Numbered from the stretch's first letter, positions 1-8,228 are shown. The stretch: 64,000 nucleotides of DNA from Sutcliffiella sp. FSL R7-0096 (GCF_038595065.1 NZ_CP152003.1:4444001-4508000), one strand, 5' to 3'. Translations and numbers: made by a program. Notes: generated by a model from the sequence alone, not told the origin.

Positions 1-583
1 TCCCACTAGGGTTCAATCCGAAATGGGCAAGCATGTGATCGTCAATTCTTTCAATATGAAGGTATAATCCTTCAAAACTACCATTTACATAAACATTGAA
101 GTATTTTGTCCGGGGGGCAGGCAGCCCCAACTCATGAAACATATCAAATGATAGTTTCTCCCTCATCATGGAAGGGTCTGTGTACATGGCATTCAAGTTC
201 ATATGTGTCCCACCAAAAATAAACTCCTTTGGTGAATCAAATCGAATACTGAACGATTTCTTCGGAAGTCCTCTTGAAGAATTCCCTCTGAACCTAAGTT
301 CTGCATTATGTTCCTTTAAAGACCCGTCTACCGCTATGGCTTGAATACGTTGATCGTCTTTAGCATCCCTGCTATATAGGTAGTCGAGATCAACCTCGTT
401 CATAGTCAAATAAAGATTTCCGATTTGGTCATTTTCTTCTGGTGTGTTTTCAGGAATATGAGCTCCATCATTTTCTTGCAGACTAGTAGTCACTTTTTCA
501 GGGGATGCCGCCAAAAAGAAAGCCAACCCGAACACACCAAGAAAACATATTGATAGTAGTGAAAGTGTTAACCATTTATTCAT
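1..583 (-). CDS. CotH-family spore coat kinase-like protein, C-terminus beyond left edge
   Basis: About 194 N-terminal residues are visible; the gene runs off the left edge. Residues 1-26 form a hydrophobic export signal or anchor (WLTLSLLSICFLGVFGLAFF). The segment with RFRGNSSRGLPKKSFSIRFD, followed by NLNAMYTDPSMMREKLS and a YVNGSFEGLYLHIERID block, is typical of the CotH fold, an atypical protein kinase that phosphorylates spore coat proteins. The ATG at 583 has an AAGGAG site that overlaps the stop codon of the VTC gene just upstream, so the two are co-transcribed and probably translationally coupled. CotH and VTC-domain genes are often paired in Bacillaceae. An exported CotH may act on surface proteins rather than the spore coat. 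The family call is firm; the substrate is unknown. Confidence 0.85.
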   Translation of the reverse strand, partial: MNKWLTLSLLSICFLGVFGLAFFLAASPEKVTTSLQENDGAHIPENTPEENDQIGNLYLTMNEVDLDYLYSRDAKDDQRIQAIAVDGSLKEHNAELRFRGNSSRGLPKKSFSIRFDSPKEFIFGGTHMNLNAMYTDPSMMREKLSFDMFHELGLPAPRTKYFNVYVNGSFEGLYLHIERIDDHMLAHFGLNPSG

Positions 584-595
584 AGGAATAGCTCC

Positions 596-1354
596 TTAAC
601 CGGTATAGACCGCTGTATTCTCTAATGTTGAGCTTCTATTTTGTTCTTCTGCCATTAGGTCGATGCTCGTGCAAAATTTGGATACACTTTGCTTTTTGCA
701 CCGATAGTCACTGAGTAGTCTTGTAAGCCATAACGGCACACTGTGCGTAACCTTCACTTCCATAATGACAAGTTCAGGATTTACGAAATTTGTTCCAAGC
801 GGCCCATTTTCAATCCGCAAACCATGAGACCGGCACATAAGATTATAATCAAATGTAACCCTTAAATCTTCATCATAAATACCGTGAAACGCTTGGCGGT
901 CATAACTCACTACCACTTCCGGCTGCAATTGATAAAGAGTGCGAAAGGAATGAACTTCTTTCATTGTTTGGGGATTGGAAATGTTTAAATCCTGTGGAAG
1001 GGATAAATCGCTTTGATTTAAATAGCGGTATGCATCCTGCAGGGTAATTTTCGTCCTTCTTTTATTAACAACATTTTTATACTTTTGTTTTACTTCAAAA
1101 AAAGCGGGATCCTCCATTGTGACCTCGTTATAAACCCGTAATCTTAATTTCTGTCGGAAATTTAATTTATTCCGTGTTTCATAGTAGACCTTATAATCTG
1201 GGGAATCAAAATACAAACTAATAATGTTGTACTTTCCCTCTTCTCCAAATTTGTCATACCTCATGTATGGTTGCATTTCGTCCACAAGCTTCAAATACAT
1301 GTCAAAGGGGATTAAGTACTTCAGTTCATATCTGCTGAAAATCTCTAGTGCCAT
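596..1354 (-). CDS. VTC-domain (polyphosphate polymerase-like) protein
   Basis: This 252-residue protein matches the VTC domain, the tunnel-fold catalytic domain of polyphosphate polymerases. Visible motifs are RYELKYLI near the start, the basic strands RQKLRLRVY and KNVVNKRRTKI, SYDRQAFHG, RVTFDYN, and the acidic metal-site strand VIMEVKVTHSVP. These line the basic tunnel and its acidic Mg/Mn ligand. There is no signal peptide or membrane segment, so it is probably cytoplasmic. The ATG at 1354 follows an AAAGGAGG site. The next gene, cotH-like, starts 12 bp after its stop. Polyphosphate synthesis is a family inference; some bacterial VTC proteins have no demonstrated activity. Confidence 0.85.
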   Translation of the reverse strand: MALEIFSRYELKYLIPFDMYLKLVDEMQPYMRYDKFGEEGKYNIISLYFDSPDYKVYYETRNKLNFRQKLRLRVYNEVTMEDPAFFEVKQKYKNVVNKRRTKITLQDAYRYLNQSDLSLPQDLNISNPQTMKEVHSFRTLYQLQPEVVVSYDRQAFHGIYDEDLRVTFDYNLMCRSHGLRIENGPLGTNFVNPELVIMEVKVTHSVPLWLTRLLSDYRCKKQSVSKFCTSIDLMAEEQNRSSTLENTAVYTG

Positions 1355-1506
1355 AATGAATTCTCGTCCTCCTTTCTTCTGCTAATCTGGACCCTTCTTT
1401 CTTTTACATGTAAGTATAATGTTAATACAGTGTAAATATTTTGTAAACTTTGTTATAGGAGGAGGGGGAGTCCTCGAAAGAAAATCCGTTTCAAAACAAA
1501 AAAAGA

Positions 1507-1533
1507 GCTTGGGTGCAATTGTGCACTCCAAGC
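1507..1533 (-). terminator. Rho-independent terminator of the nucleotide-sugar dehydrogenase gene
   Basis: A GCTTGG...CCAAGC stem with an inner TGCA pairing lies just past the stop at 1546. On the minus strand it is followed by a T-rich tract (complement of the A-run at 1496-1504). Confidence 0.75.
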
Positions 1534-1545
1534 CCCTCTCACTTT

Positions 1546-2826
1546 CTATAATCTCCACAACGTCACATTTTCCGGACATTCTTCCTTTGCCAATTTACTC
1601 TTAATATCCACCACTACTCCAGAACTACCTTTCAATAGTTCGGCAAATTGGCTCCACCCTTTATTTACATACTCTTGATGTGGAACTGCGAATACTACTG
1701 CATCGGCCGGTTGTAGGTTCTCATAATCCACTAACTCAATGCCGTATTCTCTAATTGCATCTTCTTTTTCGGCATGTGTATCCGTAACCTGTACTTCAAC
1801 ACCGAACTCCTTCAATTCATCGATTACATCGATGACTCGTGAATTTCTTAGATCTGGCACATTCTCTTTAAAGGTTAAGCCAAGAACGGTGACTTTCGCT
1901 CCCTGCACCTTCATATCTTTTTTTATCATCTCTTTTATTAAGGAAGTAGCGATGTGTTTACCCATATTTTCATTAATTCTGCGTCCTGCCAGAATTACTT
2001 CTGGGTGGTAGCCAACACTTTCCGCTTTAGATGTTAGGTAATAAGGATCAACACCTATACAATGTCCTCCCACCAAACCGGGTGAGAAGCGAAGAAAATT
2101 CCACTTTGTCCCAGCAGCTTGGAGCACTTCATCTGTATCAATATCCAATCGATCAAAGATTAAAGCTAATTCATTCATCAGTGCTATATTCAAATCTCTT
2201 TGTGTGTTCTCAATTACTTTGGCTGCCTCTGCTACCTTAATGGTACTAGCTCTATACACTCCTGCCTCTACAACGGAATTATAGACAGAAGCAATTATTT
2301 CTAGAATTTCTTCATTTTGCCCCGATACGATTTTAGTGATCGTTCTGAATGTACGCTCCTTATCCCCCGGATTGATTCTTTCAGGTGAATAACCAATAAA
2401 GAAATCTTCTCCACCTTTTAATCCTGATTGTTCTTCTAAAATCGGTAAGCAAACTTCTTCCGTTGCTCCTGGATAAACAGTGGACTCGTACACTACGATC
2501 GTACCTTTAGATAAGTTTCTCCCTACGGTTTCAGAAGCCTTTTTCAAAGGTGTGAGGTCTGGAACATTATGCTTATAGATTGGGGTTGGGACCGCCACAA
2601 TGATAAAGTCTGCTTTAGATAATTCTGATTCATTCATCGTAAAATTAATATTTGCTTTCACCAAATCTTCAGATGATACCTCATTCGTGTAATCTGTTCC
2701 TTGTTTCAATGTGTTAATTCTATTTTCATTAATATCAAAGCCGATGATAGGATGGTTTTTACCAAATTCTACCGCTACTGGTAAACCAACATAACCTAGT
2801 CCTACGACTGCTATTTTTCTATTCAT
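1546..2826 (-). CDS. Nucleotide-sugar (UDP-GlcNAc/GalNAc-type) 6-dehydrogenase
   Basis: The 426-residue protein is a UDP-glucose/GDP-mannose dehydrogenase family member that oxidises a nucleotide sugar at C6 to its uronic acid using two NAD+. It has the N-terminal Rossmann motif GLGYVGLPVAVEFG (about residues 9-22), the central YSPERINPGD segment, the catalytic Cys256 in GGHCIGVDPYYL, and the C-terminal NAD/UDP domain (VTVLGLTFKENVPDLRNS). The GHCIGVDPYYLT form and the short C-terminus resemble the TviB/WbpA/WbpO group that uses UDP-GlcNAc or UDP-GalNAc, more than TuaD or UgdH acting on UDP-glucose. Exact substrate is an inference. It stands alone with its own promoter and terminator, divergent from the LCP ligase gene, which suggests a shared wall or capsule polymer role. 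Confidence 0.9.
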   Translation of the reverse strand: MNRKIAVVGLGYVGLPVAVEFGKNHPIIGFDINENRINTLKQGTDYTNEVSSEDLVKANINFTMNESELSKADFIIVAVPTPIYKHNVPDLTPLKKASETVGRNLSKGTIVVYESTVYPGATEEVCLPILEEQSGLKGGEDFFIGYSPERINPGDKERTFRTITKIVSGQNEEILEIIASVYNSVVEAGVYRASTIKVAEAAKVIENTQRDLNIALMNELALIFDRLDIDTDEVLQAAGTKWNFLRFSPGLVGGHCIGVDPYYLTSKAESVGYHPEVILAGRRINENMGKHIATSLIKEMIKKDMKVQGAKVTVLGLTFKENVPDLRNSRVIDVIDELKEFGVEVQVTDTHAEKEDAIREYGIELVDYENLQPADAVVFAVPHQEYVNKGWSQFAELLKGSSGVVVDIKSKLAKEECPENVTLWRL

Positions 2827-2910
2827 AATCCATTTATCCTCCTTGGTTAAATACCTTAAGTGATGGAGATTTTTTATTTTATGATATAACTAAACTTTAT
2901 AGTGAATTAA

Positions 2911-2939
2911 AATATATAGAATTACTCTATAAAACACAA
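2911..2939 (-). promoter_or_regulatory. Sigma-A-type promoter for the nucleotide-sugar dehydrogenase
   Basis: On the minus strand TTGTGT and TATATT are separated by exactly 17 bp, about 85 bp upstream of the ATG at 2826. The remainder of the 2827-3153 gap is AT-rich with no ORF. Confidence 0.55.
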
Positions 2940-3087
2940 GTGACACCTAAGGAAATATTATAGTTTGATATCCTAAAAAAATCTACTTTCAGCCCGGATT
3001 GTAAAACTAAAGTAATACTTTTAATCAAAAATACAGAATAATTCTACAAAAACTTACAATTAAAAGGAGCATTTTCCTTTAAATGTA

Positions 3088-3116
3088 TTGTTTTAGATTC
3101 AATTTGACCATATAAT
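3088..3116 (+). promoter_or_regulatory. Sigma-A-type promoter for the LCP gene
   Basis: TTGTTT and a consensus TATAAT are 17 bp apart, ending 37 bp before the ATG at 3154. An element TTCTACAAAAACTTACA lies just upstream at 3042-3058. Confidence 0.55.
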
Positions 3117-3153
3117 CAAGAATATCGATAACTAACAGAAGGAAGAGTGCTGA

Positions 3154-4080
3154 ATGTTCAAGAAAAAATGGTTCATTATATTAGTCAGTTTTTTAAGTGT
3201 CGCTACCATTGGTGTTGGAGTTTTTGCTTTTAGTATTTATAAGTCACTAGAAAATGCTGCCACCTCCATGCATACACCATTGGAAAGATCTAATTCGGAA
3301 AAAAGAACAACTGAAGTAGATTTCAGTAAGAAAGACCCGTTAGCCTTCTTAATCTTAGGGGTAGACGAAAGACCTGGAGACAAAGGCCGCTCAGATTCTA
3401 TGATTGTACTCACTGTTAACCCTAATGACAAATCCATGCAGATGGTAAGCATTCCTCGTGATACAAGAACCGAAATCATTGGTAAAGGGTTCGACGACAA
3501 AATAAACCATGCCTATGCGTTTGGAGGTCCAGAAATGTCCATTGCTACAGTGGAGAACTTCTTGGATATCCCGATTGATTATTTTGTTCAGGTAAATATG
3601 GAGAGCTTTAAGGATATAGTCGATGCTGTGGGCGGAGTGACTGTAAACAACAAATTAGAGTTTAGCCAAGATGGACATCAATTTTCTTTAGGGGAAATTG
3701 ATTTAAATGGAGAGGAAGCGCTAAGCTTCTCCAGAATGCGTTCTGTTGACAGCGATTTTGGTCGCCAACAAAGACAGCGGGATATCATTCAAGGCGTTAT
3801 CAACAAAGGAGCTTCTATATCTTCCGTAACAAAGATTGATGACATCTTAGATATATTGGGGAACAGTGTACGTACAAATCTTACATTCAACGAAATGGTA
3901 GACATTCAATCCAACTATAAAGATGCCCGTCACGAGCTATCCCAACATCAGCTGACAGGCTCTGGTACAAGAATCAATAGCATTTATTATTTAATTGTTC
4001 CGGAAGAAGACCGCCTGGCTATCTCCAACCAACTGAAAAAACATTTAGAACTCGATTCAGAGGTTGCAAGCAATCACTAA
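3154..4080 (+). CDS. LytR-CpsA-Psr (LCP) family wall-polymer ligase
   Basis: The 308-residue protein has a short cytoplasmic N-terminus, one membrane helix (about residues 7-27) and an extracellular LCP domain. LCP signatures are FLILGVDERPGDKGRSDSMIV and VSIPRDTRTEI, followed by KINHAYAFGGPEM, AVGGVTVNN and LSFSRMRSVDSDFGRQQRQR. LCP enzymes (TagT/U/V in B. subtilis) move lipid-linked teichoic acid or other glycopolymers onto peptidoglycan. The conserved Asp and Arg residues that bind pyrophosphate are present. Single gene, divergent from the nucleotide-sugar dehydrogenase. Which polymer it attaches cannot be read from sequence. Confidence 0.93.
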   Translation: MFKKKWFIILVSFLSVATIGVGVFAFSIYKSLENAATSMHTPLERSNSEKRTTEVDFSKKDPLAFLILGVDERPGDKGRSDSMIVLTVNPNDKSMQMVSIPRDTRTEIIGKGFDDKINHAYAFGGPEMSIATVENFLDIPIDYFVQVNMESFKDIVDAVGGVTVNNKLEFSQDGHQFSLGEIDLNGEEALSFSRMRSVDSDFGRQQRQRDIIQGVINKGASISSVTKIDDILDILGNSVRTNLTFNEMVDIQSNYKDARHELSQHQLTGSGTRINSIYYLIVPEEDRLAISNQLKKHLELDSEVASNH

Positions 4081-4133
4081 ATAACAAGAGGACTACCAAC
4101 TATCGTAACGGGTTAGTTTTGAGGTGCAAGCAT
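4081..4133. repeat. Left arm of imperfect inverted repeat around the orphan gene
   Basis: The complement of this stretch contains TGCACC, then AACCCGTTAC, then TCCTC and TTGTTAT. The same blocks in the same order occur at 5146-5197. The arms bracket the unrecognised minus-strand gene at 4231-4929, starting directly after the LCP stop codon. Confidence 0.5.
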
Positions 4134-4195
4134 AGGAAAAATCATATCAATCCGCATAAGATTAATCCTATCAAATCATAGTAACTATCACATAC

Positions 4196-4238
4196 AAAAA
4201 AGCATTGGAAACAATAGGTTCCTATGCTTTTTATTTTA
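4196..4238. terminator. Bidirectional terminator between LCP and the orphan gene
   Basis: A stem AGCATTGGAA...TTCCTATGCT with an AATAG-type loop is flanked by AAAAAA on the left and TTTTTATTTT on the right. It can end transcription from both sides and overlaps the stop codon at 4231. Confidence 0.75.
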
Positions 4239-4929
4239 TGTATTCATATATCGCCCAAGGAAGCCATAAAACAGGTTCTGTACCTACATCTTCTTCATTA
4301 CTATATCCACAATAGCGGGCAGCTTCTTCAAGAGAAGGTATAAATCCATTTTGGTTCAAAGTGAATTTAAAATGTTCATTAAAGTCTTTTTCTAAACCAT
4401 TACACAAATATGAGTGAAATCCCCCGTTCTCGTATCCAAGGATTTCATAGCCAATAAATTTTGATTCCTTTTCTTCAATAGGGAGCCTGGTTAACAATAA
4501 TTTTTCAATTCCGTATTGGTTTTCTGCTATGTTAAGAGGCTCTTCATATTTGATAAACTCATCAACATACTTTTCTGGTAATCCAATCCCGATAATTTTA
4601 GCATCAGATAAATGGCAAAGAAATTTGTAAAGGAATTCTTTTGCGAGTTCTTTTGTTGTAAATACCTGTGGATATGCAAAAATTCCTCCTTCAAAATTAT
4701 CTCCAACCCAATTTTCTATTTCTTCATAGGTGCTTTGAGATATATTTATGCGTTGAATGTATTTTTGTTTTGCTTCTTTCGAGCGCCCCCATAAAGCATT
4801 AATTTCAGGGTGGAAATCACAAATACAATCACTAGCTGATAATATGGTTTCTGGAATTAAATGTTTATCTTTGTAATCAGGTCTTACAACAGGAGTTATG
4901 ATGTAATACGCTCCTAAGATAAAATTCAT
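4231..4929 (-). CDS. Uncharacterised cytoplasmic protein
   Basis: I do not recognise this 232-residue protein. It begins MNFILGAYYIITPVVRPDYK and ends GTEPVLWLPWAIYEYIK, has no signal peptide or membrane helix, and is rich in Glu, Tyr and Trp. The reading frame stays open upstream to 5115, but the ATG at 4929 is preceded by a GGGGGG-AAG purine tract at suitable spacing, and the upstream part reads like non-coding sequence. The residues CDFHPEINALWGR near position 40 and EEAARYCGYSNEEDVG near the end are the most distinctive stretches. The gene is alone between two terminators and inside imperfect inverted repeats, so it looks like a separately acquired unit. It could belong to an immunity or SUKH-like group, but I see no motif to support that. 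Confidence 0.6.
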   Translation of the reverse strand: MNFILGAYYIITPVVRPDYKDKHLIPETILSASDCICDFHPEINALWGRSKEAKQKYIQRINISQSTYEEIENWVGDNFEGGIFAYPQVFTTKELAKEFLYKFLCHLSDAKIIGIGLPEKYVDEFIKYEEPLNIAENQYGIEKLLLTRLPIEEKESKFIGYEILGYENGGFHSYLCNGLEKDFNEHFKFTLNQNGFIPSLEEAARYCGYSNEEDVGTEPVLWLPWAIYEYIK

Positions 4930-5090
4930 TGTTACGCTTCCCCCCATTTCACACACTATTTCACAACTATTTTGGCACAAATAATCACACTGAACAACAA
5001 GCATTGTCACCCTCAAGAAAAGCGATGTGAATTTATCAAGAGAAATGATGATATAAGAAGGTAAAATGTTGATATAGCAATAAAAATAAA

Positions 5091-5118
5091 AGCGTGAATT
5101 CTTATGAGAATCCACGCT
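5091..5118 (-). terminator. Rho-independent terminator, minus strand
   Basis: A stem AGCGTGGATTCT / AGAATTCACGCT with one mismatch and a CATA loop is followed on the minus strand by TTTATTTTTA. It would end transcripts coming from the sortase at 5368-5976. Confidence 0.7.
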
Positions 5119-5145
5119 AGAAACTTAATGTGATTTACCATTTTG

Positions 5146-5197
5146 CACCCTATATCGGAACCCGTTACAACTATCGACAGCCCTCTTTTTTGTTATT
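5146..5197. repeat. Right arm of imperfect inverted repeat
   Basis: Contains TGCACC, AACCCGTTAC, AACTATCG, CCTC and TTGTTAT, matching the complement of 4081-4133 block by block. The inner AACTATCG is in direct orientation in both arms while its flanks are inverted. Confidence 0.5.
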
Positions 5198-5258
5198 TCC
5201 TTCATGATAATTAATCCTTTAACTAACAGTAGCATTTTCCATGAGTATGTATTTGCAT

Positions 5259-5393
5259 CTAGACCGCATTCCCTTTCAATACCTGAAAGCGTCCATCATA
5301 TGAAAGGTCCTCAAAGCTAGGGGCATCGCCGATAGGAACCCAAAAGAAAAACACCTCGAAAGGTGCCTCATCTTGTATCCACAGGTTTGGCAT
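5259..5393 (-). pseudogene. Short protein-like reading frame, possible gene remnant
   Basis: A 44-codon frame starts with an ATG at 5393, inside the 3' end of the sortase gene in another frame, and ends at TAG 5259. Its C-terminal half reads VPIGDAPSFEDLSYDGRFQ then VLKGNAV, which looks like genuine protein. The upstream part (APFEVFFFW) covers a possible hairpin, and no good ribosome site is seen. I read it as the end of an older gene truncated by a rearrangement, or a small overlapping gene. The source family was not recognised. Confidence 0.3.
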
Positions 5394-5976
5394 ACAATAT
5401 ATATCTTTCCGGCGCAGCCCCGGTCAATGTGAACGGATAACATGTTGTCAAAAGTAAATCCTCTTTCTCTTTTTGCAGTGTGATGACTGTTCGGTCGTCT
5501 TCATCCACAATTTTCGAATCATAAATTTCATACATATAATCCCCGTAAGGCATCCTAACAAAAAATCTATCTCCCATCTCCAGCTCTCCTAGACGTAAAA
5601 ATACCGTATCCCTGTGTCCCGAAAAGACAATCTGGCCGTCCTCACCCGGAAAGGATGCTCCCTTATAGTGTCCTACCCCTTTTTTAAGTTCGTCTGGATC
5701 CGTCCCCTCTACTATAGGAAGCTCAGCCTCCAGCTTTGGGATTTCCAACAATCCGATAATCTCACCTGTCTCCGGTGCAAAGTCATCCGGCTTCTTGGGG
5801 CGATCCTTTTTATCGGGGCTCGCTTTTGAATCGACCTTATCCTTTGTCATTCCGACCGCATCCCTTAAGGCCGCTTCCGTCTTTCTATCCATGCTGAGCT
5901 TCTCAAATAGGCCGTAGCCTATGAATGAAACGCCTGCAACGATAAACAAGAGGGCAATGATCATTCCCTTTTTCAA
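5368..5976 (-). CDS. Class D sortase
   Basis: This membrane-anchored transpeptidase cuts a C-terminal sorting signal and joins the protein to the cell wall. Using the TTG at 5976 (GGGAG site nearby) it has 202 residues; an in-frame TTG at 6036 adds 20 residues but lacks a ribosome site. One helix (about 5-24) is followed by a charged linker and the sortase barrel from about 70. Catalytic His121 (SGHRDT), Cys179 (TTCYPF) and Arg191 (APERYI) are all present, with the GxGHYKGASFPGEDGQIVFSGHRDT arrangement of class D. No substrate is adjacent; likely clients carry [LM]PxTA signals elsewhere in the window. The gene follows a small membrane protein gene on the same strand. Confidence 0.92.
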   Translation of the reverse strand: MKKGMIIALLFIVAGVSFIGYGLFEKLSMDRKTEAALRDAVGMTKDKVDSKASPDKKDRPKKPDDFAPETGEIIGLLEIPKLEAELPIVEGTDPDELKKGVGHYKGASFPGEDGQIVFSGHRDTVFLRLGELEMGDRFFVRMPYGDYMYEIYDSKIVDEDDRTVITLQKEKEDLLLTTCYPFTLTGAAPERYILYAKPVDTR

Positions 5977-6054
5977 TGTATTCAGTCTCCCAACAATTTT
6001 ATAATTTAATTTTACATTATCCGGGAAAAACAACAAGCCCAGCGGTTCGACAAA

Positions 6055-6372
6055 TTACAATACTTTATCAAATACCCCGGATATGTTTTTCATGATGATC
6101 GGTAAAAATGCGGCAATCAGGTGCAAGCCAATCAATGCGAAATGATAAAATTTACTCTTTGTCAATCGAAATACTAATGGAATGACAACCAATAGAATGC
6201 CCGCTACGCTGATCATGGAATATATCATTGTGCCCTGCGCTTCCCCAAAAGTCATAAGTAAATAGAAGAACCCAACAATACTTATGTTATAAAGTAAGAA
6301 TAAAAATGAAAGTGCAAAGCAGATGAAATTGCTGAAACTCTTTATTTTTGACCGCCAATCAATAGATTTCAT
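6055..6372 (-). CDS. Small membrane protein of unknown function
   Basis: A 105-residue protein with three predicted membrane helices: about 13-32 (FICFALSFLFLLYNISIVGFF), 48-68 (MIYSMISVAGILLVVIPLVF) and 76-95 (FYHFALIGLHLIAAFLPIIM). The start at 6372 has an AGGGGG site about 12 bp upstream. I recognise no family. It lies 78 bp upstream of the sortase start in the same direction and may share its transcript. Confidence 0.65.
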   Translation of the reverse strand: MKSIDWRSKIKSFSNFICFALSFLFLLYNISIVGFFYLLMTFGEAQGTMIYSMISVAGILLVVIPLVFRLTKSKFYHFALIGLHLIAAFLPIIMKNISGVFDKVL

Positions 6373-6481
6373 TCTTTCTATATCCCCCTAAATACCATTT
6401 CAGTTGTCTCCCCTATTCATTCGATAAATAAGTACATTTTCCCTGTTTTTTTCTTTATTTTGGAGAAAAAATGTCGAAATT

Positions 6482-6504
6482 AAAAAAAGCCCCTGTTCGG
6501 AGGC
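6482..6504 (-). terminator. Rho-independent terminator of the amidase gene
   Basis: On the minus strand GCCTC and GGGGC arms close a CGAACA loop and are followed by TTTTTTT, directly after the stop at 6511. Confidence 0.75.
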
Positions 6505-6510
6505 CTTTAT

Positions 6511-7299
6511 TTATATGCTGATAAATGTTGAATATCCTTGTGATCTTAGCGTTGACGCCAAGCGATCCGCATTTTCTTTTTGGGAAAAGGCCCCTGCCTG
6601 CACTTTATATAAATTCTGCTCTCTGAACACAAACGTGTTAAAGCCTTTTCGATTTAATTCTGCTGCCAAGTTGTCGGCATTTTCCTTAGCTTGGAAGGCC
6701 CCGACCTGGACTCTATAGATCCTTGTAGTGGGCGGTGGTGACGGTTTGAGTCTCAGGTTGAAATATTCAACCAATCCCTCTGCAATGGCAATCGCACAGG
6801 TTCTGCGGTAGCTGTCTGTTTTGAGCAATTGTGCTTCCTGATAGAATGTCATAAAGCCGCATTCACACAATATCGATGCCATGTTCGTTTCTCTCAGTAC
6901 ATGGAAATTTGCGGATTTGATTCCTCTATCTCTCCGTCCTGTTGCTTGAATAAGCCTACGGTGTACCATGTTGGCAAGGCGGTCGGAGTTAGGGGAGTTG
7001 ACCACTGGAGTATAAGTTTCTATCCCTTGAGTAGTATTCCAGCCCCCGTTACCGAAAGCATTGGCATGGATGGAGACAAACGCCCGCGCCCCCCAGCTGT
7101 TAGCTCTATCTGTACGTTCCTGCAACGGTACATCTCTGTCATCCGAATGGGTAAACAGGACCTCCACATCTTGATAGCGCAATAACTCCTGCCTCGCATA
7201 CTGGGCAACCACCCTATTAAATTCATATTCTCTCATACCATCAGGTGTTCGCTTACCAGGTGTACTATAGCCATGACCAGCATCTAGTACTATTCTCAT
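6511..7299 (-). CDS. CwlC-like N-acetylmuramoyl-L-alanine amidase with SPOR repeats
   Basis: The 262-residue enzyme cleaves the bond between MurNAc and the stem peptide of peptidoglycan. The Amidase_3 domain (about 1-175) has the zinc ligands in LDAGHGYSTPG (His), REYEFN (Glu) and SIHANAFG (His), and the catalytic Glu region ILCECGFMTF. Two SPOR repeats follow, YRVQVGAFQAKENADNLA and YKVQAGAFSQKENADRLA, which bind denuded glycan. Length and order match B. subtilis CwlC, used by the mother cell to lyse its wall late in sporulation. There is no signal peptide, as in CwlC. The ATG at 7299 lies five bases after AGAGGTGG; the GTG at 7308 would fall inside that site. Single gene with its own terminator. 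Confidence 0.92.
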   Translation of the reverse strand: MRIVLDAGHGYSTPGKRTPDGMREYEFNRVVAQYARQELLRYQDVEVLFTHSDDRDVPLQERTDRANSWGARAFVSIHANAFGNGGWNTTQGIETYTPVVNSPNSDRLANMVHRRLIQATGRRDRGIKSANFHVLRETNMASILCECGFMTFYQEAQLLKTDSYRRTCAIAIAEGLVEYFNLRLKPSPPPTTRIYRVQVGAFQAKENADNLAAELNRKGFNTFVFREQNLYKVQAGAFSQKENADRLASTLRSQGYSTFISI

Positions 7300-7522
7300 C
7301 AATTCCACCTCTTTCTACAGATTTAGACCATTTGCACTATCATTGTATGTCCCGAATGTAAAACATTTACAAAAAGAGGCATCTGACCAGTCCGTCCTCT
7401 TGTAACCTTTTATATAATTTAACGTCTAAAGTTACAAAGAGGGGTATGGTATATATAAAGTGTTAGCAAGTGCAGGAATGGTGCATTCCCCTATTACTAA
7501 TCTGATGAACGGAGGTGTTGAC

Positions 7523-8065
7523 ATGTATAAAATAATACTTTTTCTAACAATGTTCCACATGCTTGCCGCATGTGGAACGAGTGGTAATTCCACCCAGGAA
7601 GAACCTGTCGAAAACAACTCCTCTACAGGCAGCGAAGTTTCAGATGGAAATGAAGAAGAAACCCCTGAATCGGACAAGGCAAAGGAAGAATTGAAAGAGA
7701 AGATGAAAGTAGAGGAAAACAAAGACGGGGAGCTCAACGGACAGATTGAGCGAAAAGATCAGGACTTCCTATTCACTGTCATAAACAACCAAGAAAAGGA
7801 TGCAGAAATCACCTTTTCTTCCGGACAGGAATACGACTATGTGGTCATCGATGAATCAGGCAAAGTCGTTAAAAAGCTGTCCGAGGGGATGATGTACACC
7901 CAAGCTATAAAAGAAGTCGTTTTAGCACCAGGTGAAAAGCTGGAATACCCAGTATCCTATGACGACGTAACAGCAGACCTAGCTGTTGGAGAATACACCA
8001 TTGAATTTTTCTTCACAGACTCCAACCACCACGCTTCAGCAAAGGAAACATTCACCATCGAATGA
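7523..8065 (+). CDS. Lipoprotein with BsuPI (intracellular proteinase inhibitor) domain
   Basis: A 180-residue lipoprotein: the signal segment MYKIILFLTMFHMLAAC ends in the lipobox LAAC with Cys17 as the lipidation site. A disordered acidic Glu/Ser/Lys-rich linker (about 18-70) leads to a beta domain (LFTVINNQEKDAEITFSSGQ ... DYVVIDESGKVV ... VLAPGEKLEYPVSYD ... GEYTIEFFFTD) that matches the BsuPI family, named for the cytoplasmic protease inhibitor of B. subtilis. Here it is exported, so the name should not be read as function. The ATG at 7523 has GGAGGTG at good spacing; upstream in-frame starts lack one. Single gene ending in a strong terminator. Confidence 0.8.
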   Translation: MYKIILFLTMFHMLAACGTSGNSTQEEPVENNSSTGSEVSDGNEEETPESDKAKEELKEKMKVEENKDGELNGQIERKDQDFLFTVINNQEKDAEITFSSGQEYDYVVIDESGKVVKKLSEGMMYTQAIKEVVLAPGEKLEYPVSYDDVTADLAVGEYTIEFFFTDSNHHASAKETFTIE

Positions 8066-8137
8066 TTTGGGCAACCTTTCATAAGGTTGTAACTCCACCG
8101 TAAAGTATCTATAATAGAATAAGAAGATTTTACCGCC

Positions 8138-8176
8138 AAAGGTCTACGAGTCGAAGTAGACCTTTTCGTTTTTTGG
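8138..8176 (+). terminator. Rho-independent terminator of the BsuPI lipoprotein gene
   Basis: AAGGTCTAC / GTAGACCTT stem with a short loop, followed by TTCGTTTTTT. Confidence 0.85.
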
Positions 8177-8228
8177 CTGTGGTATAAAATTTATAAAATA
8201 AGGCCCATTTTGTGAAATGGGGTTCACC

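Noticed and set aside
1382-1604. Short frames on both strands between the VTC and dehydrogenase genes
   Set aside because: They run through the dehydrogenase terminator hairpin and the 3' end of that gene; no ribosome sites.
4930-5115. N-terminal extension of the orphan gene to 5115
   Set aside because: No ribosome site, unusual residue composition (Tyr/Phe/Cys-rich), and it would reach into the upstream terminator stem.
5343-5364. CACCT-TTCG-AGGTG hairpin plus T5 as the sortase terminator
   Set aside because: The stem is only five pairs and overlaps a protein-like frame; the stronger hairpin at 5091-5118 is preferred.
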